Below, piece after piece: positions 8,549 to 17,215 of a stretch of 64,000 nt of DNA (the first letter of the stretch is position 1; every line of letters begins with the position of its first letter). The stretch is from Citromicrobium sp. UBA3494. Lineage in GTDB: Bacteria; Pseudomonadota; Alphaproteobacteria; Sphingomonadales; Sphingomonadaceae. Below the pieces are notes generated by a model, which was not told the origin of the DNA, ran no database searches, and saw nothing but the letters and a program-made list of their open reading frames with translations. A program made the position numbers and the translations under genes. Where the stretch lies: contig DFQH01000001.1 of the NCBI GenBank assembly GCA_002377695.1, forward strand, positions 260,093-324,092, read 5' to 3'.

Positions 8549-9457
8549 GTGACCGGCTCTCAATCCCCCGCACCCTCAGGCTTGCCGCAAGCGCTGGGCG
8601 CCTACGTCATGTGGGGGTTCATGCCGTTGTACCTGCTGCTGGTGCGGCAGGTGCCCGCTTTCGAATTCGTCGGCTGGCGGATCGTCTGGACGTTGCCGGT
8701 GTGTCTGCTGATCGTCGCCTTCCGCCGCCAGTTCCCCGACATTCGCCGAGCTTTGGCGGACCGACGCGCACTGCTGGTCCTGGCGGCGAGCGCGATGCTG
8801 ATATCGGTCAACTGGGTGGTATATGTCTGGGCGATCCAGCAGGGCGAGGTCTACGCGGCCAGCCTTGGCTATTACATCAACCCGCTGGTCAACATCCTGC
8901 TCGGCACGCTGATCCTCAAGGAGACGCTGAGCCGCGCACAGTGGATCGCCGTCGCGCTGGCGGGCGTGGGCATCGCGGTGCTTGCTGCCGGGGCGCTTAC
9001 CACCTTGTGGATCAGCCTGACGCTGGCCCTCAGCTTCGGCACCTACGGCCTGCTGCGCAAGCAGGTGACGGTGGGCGCGCTGCCCGGCCTCACGATCGAA
9101 AGCGCCATCCTGCTGCTCCCCGCGCTCGGCGTCGCGGCGTGGTTCTGGGCCAGCCCGCAGGGGTCATCCTTCGAGGTGAGCCTTGGCCTCAGCCTTGCGA
9201 TCATGCTGGGCGGCCTGTTCACCGCGGTCCCGCTGCTGATGTTCGCCATCGCCGCGCGGCGGATGGACTATTCGGTGCTCGGCTTCGTCCAGTTCCTCGC
9301 GCCCAGCATCGTCTTCATTCTGGGCCTGACCGTCTTCGGGGAAGAGCTGCACCCTGCGCAGGCCTTCTGCTTCGGATGCATCTGGCTGGCCGCCGCGATC
9401 TTCGTGTGGGATCTGCTGGCGAGGCGGAAGCCGCGCAAACCGACCCCGGTCAGCTAG
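8549..9457 (+). CDS. rarD: EamA-family transporter RarD
   Basis: 302 residues, almost wholly hydrophobic, with about ten membrane segments arranged as two EamA repeats. The N-terminal [15 protein letters not shown] and the central [25 protein letters not shown] region are characteristic of RarD. These are inner-membrane permeases of the drug/metabolite transporter superfamily with no firmly known substrate. The start is GTG 8549. The stop overlaps the stop of the convergent pyrC in the palindrome CTAG. Confidence 0.88.
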   Translation: MTGSQSPAPSGLPQALGAYVMWGFMPLYLLLVRQVPAFEFVGWRIVWTLPVCLLIVAFRRQFPDIRRALADRRALLVLAASAMLISVNWVVYVWAIQQGEVYAASLGYYINPLVNILLGTLILKETLSRAQWIAVALAGVGIAVLAAGALTTLWISLTLALSFGTYGLLRKQVTVGALPGLTIESAILLLPALGVAAWFWASPQGSSFEVSLGLSLAIMLGGLFTAVPLLMFAIAARRMDYSVLGFVQFLAPSIVFILGLTVFGEELHPAQAFCFGCIWLAAAIFVWDLLARRKPRKPTPVS

Positions 9458-10491
9458 TCTTCCAAACTCCACGCAATCGTCTTGCCCGCCATGAAAGGCA
9501 CCACCTGCGTATCCGCCGCCGGGATGTTCTCCGGCACCGCCTGCTCTCGCTTCAGCAGCGTCACCGTGCCCTCGTTCAGCGGCAGGCCGTAGAAGGCAGG
9601 CCCGTTGAGCGAGGCGAAGGCTTCGAACCGATCCAGCGCCCCTTCCTCGTCGAACACCTGCAGATAGGCTTCCAGCGCGTGAGGTGCATTGTAGATGCCC
9701 GCGCAGCCGCACGCGCTTTCCTTGGCGTGCTGTTCATGCGGAGCGCTGTCGGTGCCCAAGAAGACCTTGGACGAGCCGCCCGTCGCAAACGCCCGCAGCG
9801 CCTGCCGATGCTCCTCGCGCTTGGCGACGGGCAGGCAGTAGGCATGCGGGCGCATTCCGCCCACCAGCATTGCATTGCGGTTTATGTGGAGGTGATGCGG
9901 CGTGATCGTCGCGCCCACATTCTCCCCCGCCCCTTGCACGAAATCGACCGCATGGCGGCTGGTGATATGCTCGAAGGCGATCTTCAGCTGCGGCAGGTCG
10001 CGGTGCAGCGGCGCAAGCACGGTCTCGATGAACACAGCTTCCCGGTCGAAGATGTCGATTTCCGCATCGGTCACTTCACCGTGGACGCACAGGACCATGC
10101 CCGCCTCGGCCATTGCCTCGAACACCGGGCGCAGCTTGCCGATATCCGTCACGCCATGCGCCGAATTGGTGGTGGCATTGGCGGGGTAGAGCTTGGCTGC
10201 GGTAAACACTCCGTCGCGGAAACCGCCGATCAGATCGACCGGGTCCGTATCGTCGGTCAGGTAGGCGGTCATCAGCGGAGTGAAGTTCGCATCCTGCGGC
10301 ACCACCGCCATGATCCGCTCGCGATAGGCGCGTGCGGCATCTGCCGTCGTCACCGGCGGCGTGAGGTTGGGCATCACGATCGCGCGCGCGAACTGGCGCG
10401 CCGTGGCCCCCGCCACACTTTGCAGCATCGCGCCGTCGCGCAGGTGCACATGCCAGTCGTCGGGGCGGCGGATCGTCAGCGTGTCTGTCAT
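9454..10491 (-). CDS. pyrC: Dihydroorotase (E. coli type)
   Basis: 345 residues from ATG 10491, matching the usual 345-350 of the E. coli-type enzyme. It cyclises carbamoyl aspartate to dihydroorotate, step three of pyrimidine synthesis, in the cytoplasm. Zinc ligands are visible in [10 protein letters not shown] (His14, His16), the carboxylated lysine in [15 protein letters not shown] (Lys100), and further His in ITSRHA and [11 protein letters not shown]. The catalytic Asp is in [12 protein letters not shown] frame extending upstream to 10626 is open, but its residues do not resemble the family. pyrE lies about 19 kb away in the same window and is not co-transcribed. Confidence 0.93.
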   Translation of the reverse strand: MTDTLTIRRPDDWHVHLRDGAMLQSVAGATARQFARAIVMPNLTPPVTTADAARAYRERIMAVVPQDANFTPLMTAYLTDDTDPVDLIGGFRDGVFTAAKLYPANATTNSAHGVTDIGKLRPVFEAMAEAGMVLCVHGEVTDAEIDIFDREAVFIETVLAPLHRDLPQLKIAFEHITSRHAVDFVQGAGENVGATITPHHLHINRNAMLVGGMRPHAYCLPVAKREEHRQALRAFATGGSSKVFLGTDSAPHEQHAKESACGCAGIYNAPHALEAYLQVFDEEGALDRFEAFASLNGPAFYGLPLNEGTVTLLKREQAVPENIPAADTQVVPFMAGKTIAWSLED

Positions 10492-10705
10492 GCCGCGCGC
10501 CCTACCCCAACAGCACGCCAGAGGGGAGCCCTGACACACCTGACACAGTGTCCTGGGCCGAAAAACTCTGCCGCCCGACAGCCTCGTTCGGATCGCGGAG
10601 AAAGGTGGGCTGTGCGGCGCATGCACGGCACGTTAGCCGCACACCGTCCTGTAGGACAGCGCGCGCCTCTGGCATGGCTGGCGCCCCGCCCCTATCTGCG
10701 CAGGC
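10492..10705. promoter_or_regulatory. Divergent intergenic region of pyrC and ygfZ with a gacac repeat
   Basis: The 214 bases between the two starts hold tgacac twice and the exact palindrome gacacagtgtc (about 10543-10553), on the pyrC side. Such a site could bind a dimeric regulator. No clear -10/-35 pair stands out and no gene is supported here. Confidence 0.3.
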
Positions 10706-11449
10706 ATGACAGCAACCCGCCTCGCCAACCGCGCGCTCGTCCGCCTCGCCCCGCTGGAAGAGGGAGAAAGCGTCTCCGCATTCCTGCAAGGCCTGCTGAC
10801 GAACGACGTCACCGGCGAACTTCCCGCCTACGCCGCACTGCTGAGCGCGCAGGGCAAGACCATGTTCGACATGATCGTCTGGCCCGGTCGCCCCTGCGAA
10901 TACGGCGAAACCATCCTGCTCGATTGCGAGGCGGCGGTGGCCGACGATCTGGTCAAACGCCTGTCTCTCTATCGCCTGCGCCGCAAGATCGAGATCGCCC
11001 GCGACGAGAGCCTGTCGGTGCACTGGAGCGCCCAGAGCAATGGCGAACACCCGGTCGACCCTCGCCTGCCCGCGCTGGGTCAGCGCTGGCTCGCGGAGGC
11101 GGATGAAGGCGAGGCCGCAGACGATGCCTGGCGCGCCCATCGCCTCTCGCTCGGCGTGCCCGAGGGCCATGCCGAGCTGGGCGACATCCTGTGGCTGGAA
11201 ACCAACGCGGTCGAGCTGAACGGGGTCAGCTTCAACAAGGGCTGCTATATCGGGCAGGAAAACACCGCGCGGATGAACTGGCGGCAGAAGATCAACCGGC
11301 GGCTGGTGGTGGTGCCGCTGGACCGGTCGGAGGAGAAGCGCCGCAAGGCGGAGTATCCCGAGCCGGGCTACGCGGTCGATCACCTGCGCGTGGCGGACAT
11401 ACCCGGGGATCTGGTGCCAGACTGGCTCGATAAGTCGTTCGTCGAATAG
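10706..11449 (+). CDS. ygfZ: Folate-binding protein YgfZ/CAF17 family
   Basis: 247 residues. The family signature KGCYIGQE, with Cys180, is intact, and the N-terminal LQGLLTNDV and AALLSAQGKTMFDMIVW segments match the GcvT-like fold. YgfZ proteins bind tetrahydrofolate and help assemble or repair iron-sulfur clusters of certain enzymes, including MiaB and radical SAM proteins. It is cytoplasmic. It is divergent from pyrC and followed 64 bases later by an unrelated peptidase gene. Confidence 0.9.
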   Translation: MTATRLANRALVRLAPLEEGESVSAFLQGLLTNDVTGELPAYAALLSAQGKTMFDMIVWPGRPCEYGETILLDCEAAVADDLVKRLSLYRLRRKIEIARDESLSVHWSAQSNGEHPVDPRLPALGQRWLAEADEGEAADDAWRAHRLSLGVPEGHAELGDILWLETNAVELNGVSFNKGCYIGQENTARMNWRQKINRRLVVVPLDRSEEKRRKAEYPEPGYAVDHLRVADIPGDLVPDWLDKSFVE

Positions 11450-11513
11450 TCGAAAAGCGCTGCGCGCCGGAGGCTTAGAGTTGCCCAGGCAAAAATAATG
11501 TCTGGGAGGCCCC

Positions 11514-12620
11514 GTGACCGTGCTTCGTGAAATCCGCGCGATGATTCTTGCCATCGCCCTGTTCGCTCCTTCCGCCGTGGCCGCGCAGAACGCGCCGGAC
11601 CCGGCGATCGAGGCCCAAGCCCGCGGTGAGGTGATCGAGACTCTCGGCAGCGAACTGCGCGCAAACTACGTCTTTCCCGAGGTGGCAGAGCGCGTTGCCA
11701 CCGAGCTTCAGGCGCGCGCCGCCGCCGGCGCCTATGATTCGGCGAAGAGCGCGCAGGCCTTTGCCTCCGCGCTGCACGAAGATTTACGGGCGATCGGCAA
11801 GGACGGGCACTTCACCGTGCGCTACCGGCCCGATTTCCAGCCCTACGAGCCGGAAGAAACCGGCCTGCCGGGCGAGGCCGAAATTGCCGAGATGCGGCAA
11901 CAGAGCGCGCGCGAAGCCTATGGTATCGCCCGGATCGAACGACTGGCGGGCAATGTCGGCTATCTGGACATGCGCGGGTTTATCCAGCCCGAATTTGCCG
12001 CGCCTGCCTACGAAGCGGCCATGCAGCTGCTCGATGGAAGCGACGCGATCATCGTCGATGTGCGGTCCAACGGCGGTGGCGATCCCCAGAGCGTGGCGCA
12101 GTTGATGAGCCACTTCCTGCCCCTTGGCACCGATCTGCTGATCAACAGCATCTATGATCGCCCGGAAGATACGACGCGCCATTTCTGGAACGACAGGGCC
12201 GTGGGCACCCGCTTCACCGGCCCGGTCTACGTGCTCACCTCGGATTACACTTTCTCTGGCGGAGAGGAATTCGCCTACGACATGCAGACCCATGGCCGGG
12301 GCACGTTGATCGGTGAGACCACCGGCGGCGGGGCCAATCCCGGCGCGATGATGCAGATCGGCCATGGCTTGATCGCCTTCATCCCCACCGGACGGGCGAT
12401 CAACCCGATCACCGGGACGAACTGGGAAGGCACAGGGGTTGCACCCGATCACCCGGTTGCTGCCGACAAGGCGCTGCACACGGCCCTCGCCATGGCTCTG
12501 GAACGGATTGCCGGGGAAACCGGGGATGCGGAGCGCAGGCAGAAACTGGCGGGCCTGCTGGCGAAGCTGCGCAACGGAGACGTCGCGCTGCCGCAATGGA
12601 AGCATCCGCGACGGAATTGA
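11514..12620 (+). CDS. Exported S41-family serine peptidase
   Basis: 368 residues. An N-terminal signal sequence (ILAIALFAPSAVAAQ) predicts export to the periplasm. A helical N-terminal domain is followed by the S41 core with VDVRSNGGGDPQSVAQL and the nucleophile Ser248 in DYTFSGGEEFAYDM, then GETTGGGANPG. There is no obvious PDZ domain, so it resembles the IRBP-like or PF11918-containing S41 peptidases rather than CtpA. GTG 11514 has GGGAGG four to five bases upstream, which decides the start. Substrate unknown. It converges on the TetR gene with seven bases between the stops. Confidence 0.85.
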   Translation: MTVLREIRAMILAIALFAPSAVAAQNAPDPAIEAQARGEVIETLGSELRANYVFPEVAERVATELQARAAAGAYDSAKSAQAFASALHEDLRAIGKDGHFTVRYRPDFQPYEPEETGLPGEAEIAEMRQQSAREAYGIARIERLAGNVGYLDMRGFIQPEFAAPAYEAAMQLLDGSDAIIVDVRSNGGGDPQSVAQLMSHFLPLGTDLLINSIYDRPEDTTRHFWNDRAVGTRFTGPVYVLTSDYTFSGGEEFAYDMQTHGRGTLIGETTGGGANPGAMMQIGHGLIAFIPTGRAINPITGTNWEGTGVAPDHPVAADKALHTALAMALERIAGETGDAERRQKLAGLLAKLRNGDVALPQWKHPRRN

Positions 12621-12627
12621 TCGCGGA

Positions 12628-13236
12628 TCAGGGCGCGCTGGCGCCTGCCTGCTCCAGCGAATCGACCACGAAACGCTCGGCAATATCGCGTGCGGTGTGA
12701 TCGGGGAGCTTCAGCGCGGAAGAGAGCGGGTGGCCGATCAGCGACTGGCCCAGCGCCAGCAGCACCACGATCAGAGTCGATTGCAGGGCATCGTGGTCCG
12801 CCGGATGGTCTGCGCCCTGCTCCTCGCGGTGGACCTGCTCGATCATCTGGTGGATCGCCTTGGTAAACGGCTCCAGCGCGTCCTCCTGCCCCGTCGCCAG
12901 CAACCAGCTGACCAGTGCCCCGCCGCCCTCGTGATCGAAGGCATCGAAGGCCTGGTCCACGATCACGCGCGGCGAGACGGTGCCTTCGCGGCTTGCCCGG
13001 ATGGAGGTGGCAATCCGCTCGCACACCGATTCGGCCAGGTAGGTGCCCAGCGCGTGCTGCAGCCCTGCCGCCGATCCGAAATGGTGCAGCAGGTTGGCGT
13101 GCGTGCGGCCCACGCGTGAGCCCACCGCCTTCAGCGTGACCGCCTGCGGCCCGGCCTCGATCAGCAGATTGCGCGCAGCTTCCAGTGCCCCGGCGCGCGA
13201 TTCCTCGGGACTCAAGCGTTTACGACGAGTTGCCAT
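12628..13236 (-). CDS. TetR-family transcriptional regulator
   Basis: 202 residues from ATG 13236; an alternative ATG at 13299 adds 21 residues and neither has a strong ribosome site. The N-terminal helix-turn-helix is clear (about residues 20-60, ending GRTHANLLHHFGSAAGLQHAL). The C-terminal ligand domain is not diagnostic. It is divergent from the PF10118 gene, and a 20-base palindrome-like site lies between them. The likely role is a self-regulated repressor of that neighbour, which is inference from position. Confidence 0.85.
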   Translation of the reverse strand: MATRRKRLSPEESRAGALEAARNLLIEAGPQAVTLKAVGSRVGRTHANLLHHFGSAAGLQHALGTYLAESVCERIATSIRASREGTVSPRVIVDQAFDAFDHEGGGALVSWLLATGQEDALEPFTKAIHQMIEQVHREEQGADHPADHDALQSTLIVVLLALGQSLIGHPLSSALKLPDHTARDIAERFVVDSLEQAGASAP

Positions 13237-13299
13237 CGCGGCTTCGTAGTCCGCCGGCGCCCGCGCAGCAAGGAACCTCGAAGCGCCATTGCCGTTCAT

Positions 13300-13319
13300 C
13301 TTACTGACATTGGTGTAAG
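13300..13319. promoter_or_regulatory. Candidate TetR operator in the divergent promoter
   Basis: The sequence CTTACTGACATTGGTGTAAG has exact five-base arms CTTAC/GTAAG separated by ten bases. It lies between the divergent tetR and PF10118 genes, just before a TATATT (13321-13326) that could be the -10 of the plus-strand gene. TetR proteins commonly bind such half-sites about one helical turn and a half apart. Confidence 0.45.
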
Positions 13320-13362
13320 TTATATTGCACGCAAGACACTGGACGACACAGGAGTTGTCATC

Positions 13363-14211
13363 ATGACCGCACACGATTCAGCCCTTGCGGCAGAGCCCGC
13401 CATCACCGTGCGTGACGAGCGTTTCAACCGCGCAAACACGCCTTCGCGCTGGTGGGCGGGTGAGCCCTTCGGCACTGCATGGCACAATGCGCTGTCGGGC
13501 ACCTTCCCGCGCGGCGAGGCCTTCTTCATCGAATCGGTAAAGGCCTTCCGCGAAGGCACCGACGACAAGCTGGCAGCGGAGATCCGCGCTTTCGTGAAGC
13601 AGGAGATCAACCACACGCGCGAACATATCGCCTTCAACCGGCTGGCTGCGGATGCGGGCTACGACATGGACATGATCGACCGGCGCACGAAGGAACTGCT
13701 CGAACTGGCCAACGGCCGGCCCGCAATCGCCAAGCTGGGCGTCACCATGGCGCTGGAGCACTATACCGCGATGATGGCGCACGAATTCCTCGCCAATCCG
13801 CAGCATTTCGCCGATTCCGACCCCGAAGTTCGCAAGATGTGGGAATGGCACGCGGTGGAGGAGATCGAGCACAAGGGCGTCGCCTACGACGTGTGGAACC
13901 ATGCGACGCGCGACTGGAGCGGGTTTCAGCGCTGGCTGCGCCGTAGCATCATCATGCTCGAAGTAACCCGGCGCTTCCTCAATAATCGCTGGGTCGATGC
14001 GACGGAACTGCTCGCGCAGGACGGGATTACCGGCTGGCGCGCGCATTGGGGGCTGGCCAAATACCTGTTCGGCACACCCGGCGTGCTGCGCCGCTGCTTT
14101 CCGGCCTGGCTGAGCTATTTCAAGCCCCGCTTCCACCCGTGGGACCACGACGACCGCGCGCTCATCGGCAAGTACGAGGGCGATTACGAGGACGCCCTGC
14201 TGCCCGCGTAG
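13363..14211 (+). CDS. Predicted metal-dependent hydrolase, PF10118 (ferritin-like diiron fold)
   Basis: 282 residues. Carboxylate and His ligands of a possible di-metal site recur in helical segments: FFIESVKAFRE, KQEINHTREHIAFNR, TMALEHYTAMM and WHAVEEIEHKGVAYDVWNH. This pattern fits the PF10118 family, annotated as predicted metal-dependent hydrolases but with unproven activity; a diiron oxidase or desaturase-like role is equally possible. AGGAG precedes ATG 13363. The divergent TetR gene and operator suggest induction by an organic compound. Confidence 0.78.
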   Translation: MTAHDSALAAEPAITVRDERFNRANTPSRWWAGEPFGTAWHNALSGTFPRGEAFFIESVKAFREGTDDKLAAEIRAFVKQEINHTREHIAFNRLAADAGYDMDMIDRRTKELLELANGRPAIAKLGVTMALEHYTAMMAHEFLANPQHFADSDPEVRKMWEWHAVEEIEHKGVAYDVWNHATRDWSGFQRWLRRSIIMLEVTRRFLNNRWVDATELLAQDGITGWRAHWGLAKYLFGTPGVLRRCFPAWLSYFKPRFHPWDHDDRALIGKYEGDYEDALLPA

Positions 14212-14227
14212 GGCCCGGCGAAAAGCA

Positions 14228-14261
14228 TTCCGGCGGCGGCGCGATCACGCCGCCGCCGGAA
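14228..14261. terminator. 14-bp perfect stem-loop between convergent genes
   Basis: Arms ttccggcggcggcg (14228-14241) and cgccgccgccggaa (14248-14261) are exact inverted copies around a six-base loop. On the minus strand it overlaps the last codons and TGA of the GNAT gene and is followed by TGCTTTTC. It probably ends transcription from both sides. Confidence 0.65.
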
Positions 14262-14796
14262 GTGCCTCCTCTTCCAGAAAATCGAGTTCATAGCCGATCG
14301 TCTGCGCTTCGTAGCCGCGCGCCAGACTGTGGTGGCGTCCGACCTTGCCGGTCGGCACGAAGCCCGCCTTGCGCAGCACCCTGCCCGACGCGGGATTATC
14401 CAGAAAATGGCTGGCAACGATCCGCGGATGCCCGGTCGCGCGGGCGATTTCGACGACGGCGCGTGCCGCCTCGCTCGCATAGCCGCGGCCCCAGTGCGGC
14501 CGCGCGATCCAGTAGCCCAGCTCCATCGTGCCGTTCCCGCCGCCCTCTTCGGGGGGCAGCGGCCCGATACCGATGCACCCGATCACCTCGCCGCTATCGG
14601 CTAGAGTGACGAGGAAGCGGGGGGCGTAGGGATCTTGCGGCTGGGCGCACCATTCCTGCGCGTCAGCATCCGAATACGGCCACGGCGCGGTGGCGAGATT
14701 GCGCACGATGCCTTCGTCCGCGATGCCCGCACGTACCGCGCACCAGTCTTCGGGCCATGGTGGCCGCAACAGCAGCCGCTCGCTTCTGTGAAACAT
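14245..14796 (-). CDS. GNAT-family N-acetyltransferase (RimJ/RimL type)
   Basis: 183 residues from ATG 14796. The N-terminal SERLLLRPPWPEDW is the usual start of RimJ/RimL-like GNATs. The acetyl-CoA site is in ELGYWIARPHWGRGYASEAARAV and the C-terminal strand in NPASGRVLRKAGFVPTG. Such enzymes acetylate an amine on a protein or small molecule in the cytoplasm; the substrate cannot be told. Its last three Ala codons and stop form one arm and the loop of the hairpin at 14228-14261. Confidence 0.88.
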   Translation of the reverse strand: MFHRSERLLLRPPWPEDWCAVRAGIADEGIVRNLATAPWPYSDADAQEWCAQPQDPYAPRFLVTLADSGEVIGCIGIGPLPPEEGGGNGTMELGYWIARPHWGRGYASEAARAVVEIARATGHPRIVASHFLDNPASGRVLRKAGFVPTGKVGRHHSLARGYEAQTIGYELDFLEEEALPAAA

Positions 14797-14846
14797 CGTA
14801 CTTCCCCCGCGCGCGACCCTTGCGGGGCCGCGTTCCAAGGGAGACG

Positions 14847-14879
14847 AAAAAAGGGAGACGGGGCCGGCCCCCTCTCCCT
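14847..14879 (-). terminator. Rho-independent terminator of rplU-rpmA
   Basis: On the minus strand a GC-rich stem (GGGAGAGGGGGCC paired with GGCCCCGTCTCCC, with small imperfections) is followed by six T residues. It lies 66-98 bases after the rpmA stop and has the classical stem plus T-run. Confidence 0.8.
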
Positions 14880-14944
14880 CGATGGCCGGATGCTACCTCC
14901 GGCGGGGCCGCCTCGTTGGACGGCCCTGTTCGTGAACCGTCCGC

Positions 14945-15214
14945 TTATTCTGCCGCTTGCGCCAGCATGTCGACCGATACGTATTTGCGGCCGAGCTTCC
15001 CGTCGTGGAAGCGTACAATACCGTCGGTAAGCGCAAAGAGGGTGTGATCCTTGCCCATGCCGACATTGCTGCCCGCATAGAACTTGGTCCCGCGCTGACG
15101 CACGATAATGTTGCCCGCGACAACGCCTTCGCTGCCGAACTTCTTCACGCCGAGGCGGCGGCCTGCCGAATCGCGACCGTTACGCGAAGAGCCGCCTGCT
15201 TTCTTATGTGCCAT
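14945..15214 (-). CDS. rpmA: 50S ribosomal protein L27
   Basis: 89 residues beginning [16 protein letters not shown], the nearly invariant L27 N-terminus, which reaches the peptidyl transferase centre. The N-terminus has no cleavable extension of the Firmicute type. It is the second gene of the rplU-rpmA operon, 35 bases after rplU, and is followed by a strong terminator. Confidence 0.98.
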   Translation of the reverse strand: MAHKKAGGSSRNGRDSAGRRLGVKKFGSEGVVAGNIIVRQRGTKFYAGSNVGMGKDHTLFALTDGIVRFHDGKLGRKYVSVDMLAQAAE

Positions 15215-15249
15215 TGGTCCTGGTCCTTACCTGTCGTGGGGCCGCGCGC

Positions 15250-15780
15250 TTAGGCGTCGCCCGAATCCTTGTCCGCCGCCTTCTTGGCGGGAGCCTTCTT
15301 GGCCGGAGCCTTGGTCGCGGCGGTCTTCTTCGGCGCGGCCTTCTTGGCTGCGGGCTTGTCGGTGGTATCGGCCTTCTTGGCCGGGGCCTTCTTCGCAGCA
15401 GGCTTCGCGTCCGCAGCCTTGTCTTCCGCAGGCGCGGTGTCCGCCTTCTTGGCGGCGGGCTTCGCCGCAGCCTTCTTGCTGCCTTCACCCACATCGGTGA
15501 TGCGCAGCAGAGTCATCTGCTGGCGATGGCCGGCCTTGCGGCGATAATTGTGACGGCGGCGCTTCTTGAAGACCACCACCTTCTCGCCCTTGGCCTGAGC
15601 GATGATCTCTGCCGAAACGGACACCTTGCCAGCATCGGCCAGGCTGTCGCCTTCGCCTGCGAGCAGGACATCGCCCAGGGTGATCGTATCGCCTGCTTCA
15701 CCAGCAAGCTTCTCGACCGCGATTTTGTCTCCGGCGGCAACCCGGTATTGTTTGCCGCCCGTGCGCACCACTGCGAACAT
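15250..15780 (-). CDS. rplU: 50S ribosomal protein L21 with Lys/Ala-rich C-terminal tail
   Basis: 176 residues from ATG 15780. Residues 1-100 are canonical L21 ([20 protein letters not shown] to [17 protein letters not shown]), which binds 23S rRNA. Residues 101-176 are a low-complexity tail made of Lys, Ala, Pro, Asp and Thr in histone H1-like patterns such as [20 protein letters not shown]. The usual bacterial L21 is about 100-105 residues. The tail is in frame with no stop, so it is part of the protein. It may bind RNA or DNA, but its role is unknown. Confidence 0.95.
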   Translation of the reverse strand: MFAVVRTGGKQYRVAAGDKIAVEKLAGEAGDTITLGDVLLAGEGDSLADAGKVSVSAEIIAQAKGEKVVVFKKRRRHNYRRKAGHRQQMTLLRITDVGEGSKKAAAKPAAKKADTAPAEDKAADAKPAAKKAPAKKADTTDKPAAKKAAPKKTAATKAPAKKAPAKKAADKDSGDA

Positions 15781-15873
15781 CGGTTCAACTTTCAATCGTT
15801 TTGCTGTGACGTTGCCCCATATGGAGCACCGTATCGACGGGCGACACCGTGGTGCGCCCCCCAAAGAACGGCG

Positions 15874-15902
15874 CGCTTACGGGATGGTTGGCGAGAAGTC
15901 AA
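15874..15902 (-). promoter_or_regulatory. rplU: Sigma-70 promoter of rplU-rpmA
   Basis: Minus-strand -35 TTGACT (15902-15897), 17-base spacer and -10 TAAGCG (15879-15874). It lies about 94 bases upstream of the rplU ATG, leaving a roughly 85-base leader that could carry ribosomal autoregulation, although no structure was worked out. Confidence 0.65.
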
Positions 15903-15977
15903 CGCCGGGATGGCGGATTCTGGCGTATCTTGCGCACAGCCCCTACCACCATCGGTCGCGCATGCTAAGAGGCGGGC

Positions 15978-16529
15978 ATGAATGCCCTGCGCCTAACGAT
16001 CCTGGCCACTTCCGCCGCAGCGCTTGCCGCCTGCGCCAGCACGCCCGACACCCCTTATCCCTCCCTCGCCATCCGCGATGCGGAACGCGCGAGCGGGCAA
16101 TATCCGGTACCCCAGGGCGATTGCGCGGGCAACGCTCCGGACGCCGGGGGTACATTGCGACCCGCCCCACCTGCACCGCCCCCGCCGCCCTCGATCCCTG
16201 CCAGCCTTGTAGAGCAGGCATCCCAACTCGAGGCGCAGGCACGCGCGGCCCATGCCGATTTCGAACGCGCCGTGCCTGCCGCCCGCGCAGCTGTGCGCGG
16301 GGCGGGCGCGGTCGGTTCCAAGAGCTGGGGACGCGCCGAGGTCGCCTACGCCAACCTGCGCTCGCTGCGCGGGCAAACCGCGATTCCTCTGGCCGATCTC
16401 GATACGCTGGTTGCCACCCGATCGGTCGCGGGTGAGCCCGTGGACCGGATCGTCGCGGCGCGCGATGCCGTAGCGCAGCTGGTTGAACAGGAAGATGCCG
16501 TGCTGGTAGAACTGGCGCCGAACTCATGA
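15978..16529 (+). CDS. Small lipoprotein of unknown function
   Basis: 183 residues. The signal peptide ends with lipobox LAAC at Cys19, so the mature protein should be anchored to a membrane. A proline run near residues 63-71 is followed by an Ala-rich helical region (about 75-110) likely to be a coiled coil, then a short globular end. No enzyme motif is seen. Its stop overlaps the start of the FNR-type regulator as ATGA, so the two are translated together, an odd pairing of an envelope protein and a redox regulator. Confidence 0.8.
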   Translation: MNALRLTILATSAAALAACASTPDTPYPSLAIRDAERASGQYPVPQGDCAGNAPDAGGTLRPAPPAPPPPPSIPASLVEQASQLEAQARAAHADFERAVPAARAAVRGAGAVGSKSWGRAEVAYANLRSLRGQTAIPLADLDTLVATRSVAGEPVDRIVAARDAVAQLVEQEDAVLVELAPNS

Positions 16530-17215
16530 ACCTTGTCTGCGCCACCTGCCCCGTCCGCGACCGTGCGGCCTGCTCCGTGCTCGACGATAACGAACGCGAG
16601 AACCTCGCCCGTCGTGGCCATCATCGCACGCTCGAAGCGGGCGAGGTGCTCTTTCGCGCGGGCGAAAAGGTCAATTCCTGCGCCACGCTGACCACTGGCG
16701 CGCTCAAGGTCACGTCCATCGATGCCGACGGGCAGGAACACATCCTCGCGCTGGTTCACCCGGCAGGCTTCATCGGCGAATTCTTCCAGCCCTTCGACGA
16801 TCACGAGATCGTGGCGCTGACGCAATCGCAGGTATGCCTTTTCAACGGGCCGGACATCGAATCAGCGATGGATGAATATCCCGCACTCGCGCGCGCCCTG
16901 CTGCGCCGCGCGCAGGAAGATCTTCATGCCAGCCGCAGCCTGCTCGCGCTGGCCGGGAAATCGGATGCTCAGGCGCAGGTAGCGGGTCTGATCATGGGAT
17001 TTGCGCAGGCTGCCAGCGATTCGCCCTGCCACCCGGCGCAGAAATTCGAACTGCCGCTCAGCCGCGCGGACTGCGCCAACATGCTTGGCCTGACGATCGA
17101 GACGGTCAGCCGGAAGATCACCGCGCTGGAGAAGATGGGCGCCATCGTGCGCACAGGAAAACGCGGGATCGAACTGGTCGACCCCGCGCAGCTTTCCGAT
17201 CTTGCGGCCGGATAA
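16526..17215 (+). CDS. fnrL: FNR-type oxygen-responsive transcriptional regulator (FnrL-like)
   Basis: 229 residues of the Crp/Fnr family. An N-terminal Cys triad (Cys5, Cys8, Cys16; CX2CX7C) plus Cys104 in SQVCLF match the four ligands of an oxygen-labile 4Fe-4S cluster. A cAMP-type beta-roll follows at about residues 25-120, a dimer helix at about 120-145 and a winged helix at the end. The recognition helix reads ETVSR (192-196), the E--SR pattern that reads TTGAT half-sites. A perfect TTGATCCGGATCAA lies at 17828-17841, upstream of the convergent neighbour. The symbol is given by similarity to alphaproteobacterial FnrL. Confidence 0.88.
   Translation: MNLVCATCPVRDRAACSVLDDNERENLARRGHHRTLEAGEVLFRAGEKVNSCATLTTGALKVTSIDADGQEHILALVHPAGFIGEFFQPFDDHEIVALTQSQVCLFNGPDIESAMDEYPALARALLRRAQEDLHASRSLLALAGKSDAQAQVAGLIMGFAQAASDSPCHPAQKFELPLSRADCANMLGLTIETVSRKITALEKMGAIVRTGKRGIELVDPAQLSDLAAG

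Noticed and set aside
6906..8573. 555-codon open frame on the minus strand
   Set aside because: Antisense to astD, which is clearly real. The part in the gap at 8313-8573 has no ribosome site or motif.
8611..11106. 831-codon open frame on the plus strand
   Set aside because: Overlaps rarD in another frame, crosses pyrC on the opposite strand and part of ygfZ. Composition is Arg/Ala/Gly shadow sequence.
12628..13374. Longest start for the TetR gene at 13374
   Set aside because: It would place the start inside the divergent gene and code through the operator and promoter; ATG 13236 or 13299 is more likely.
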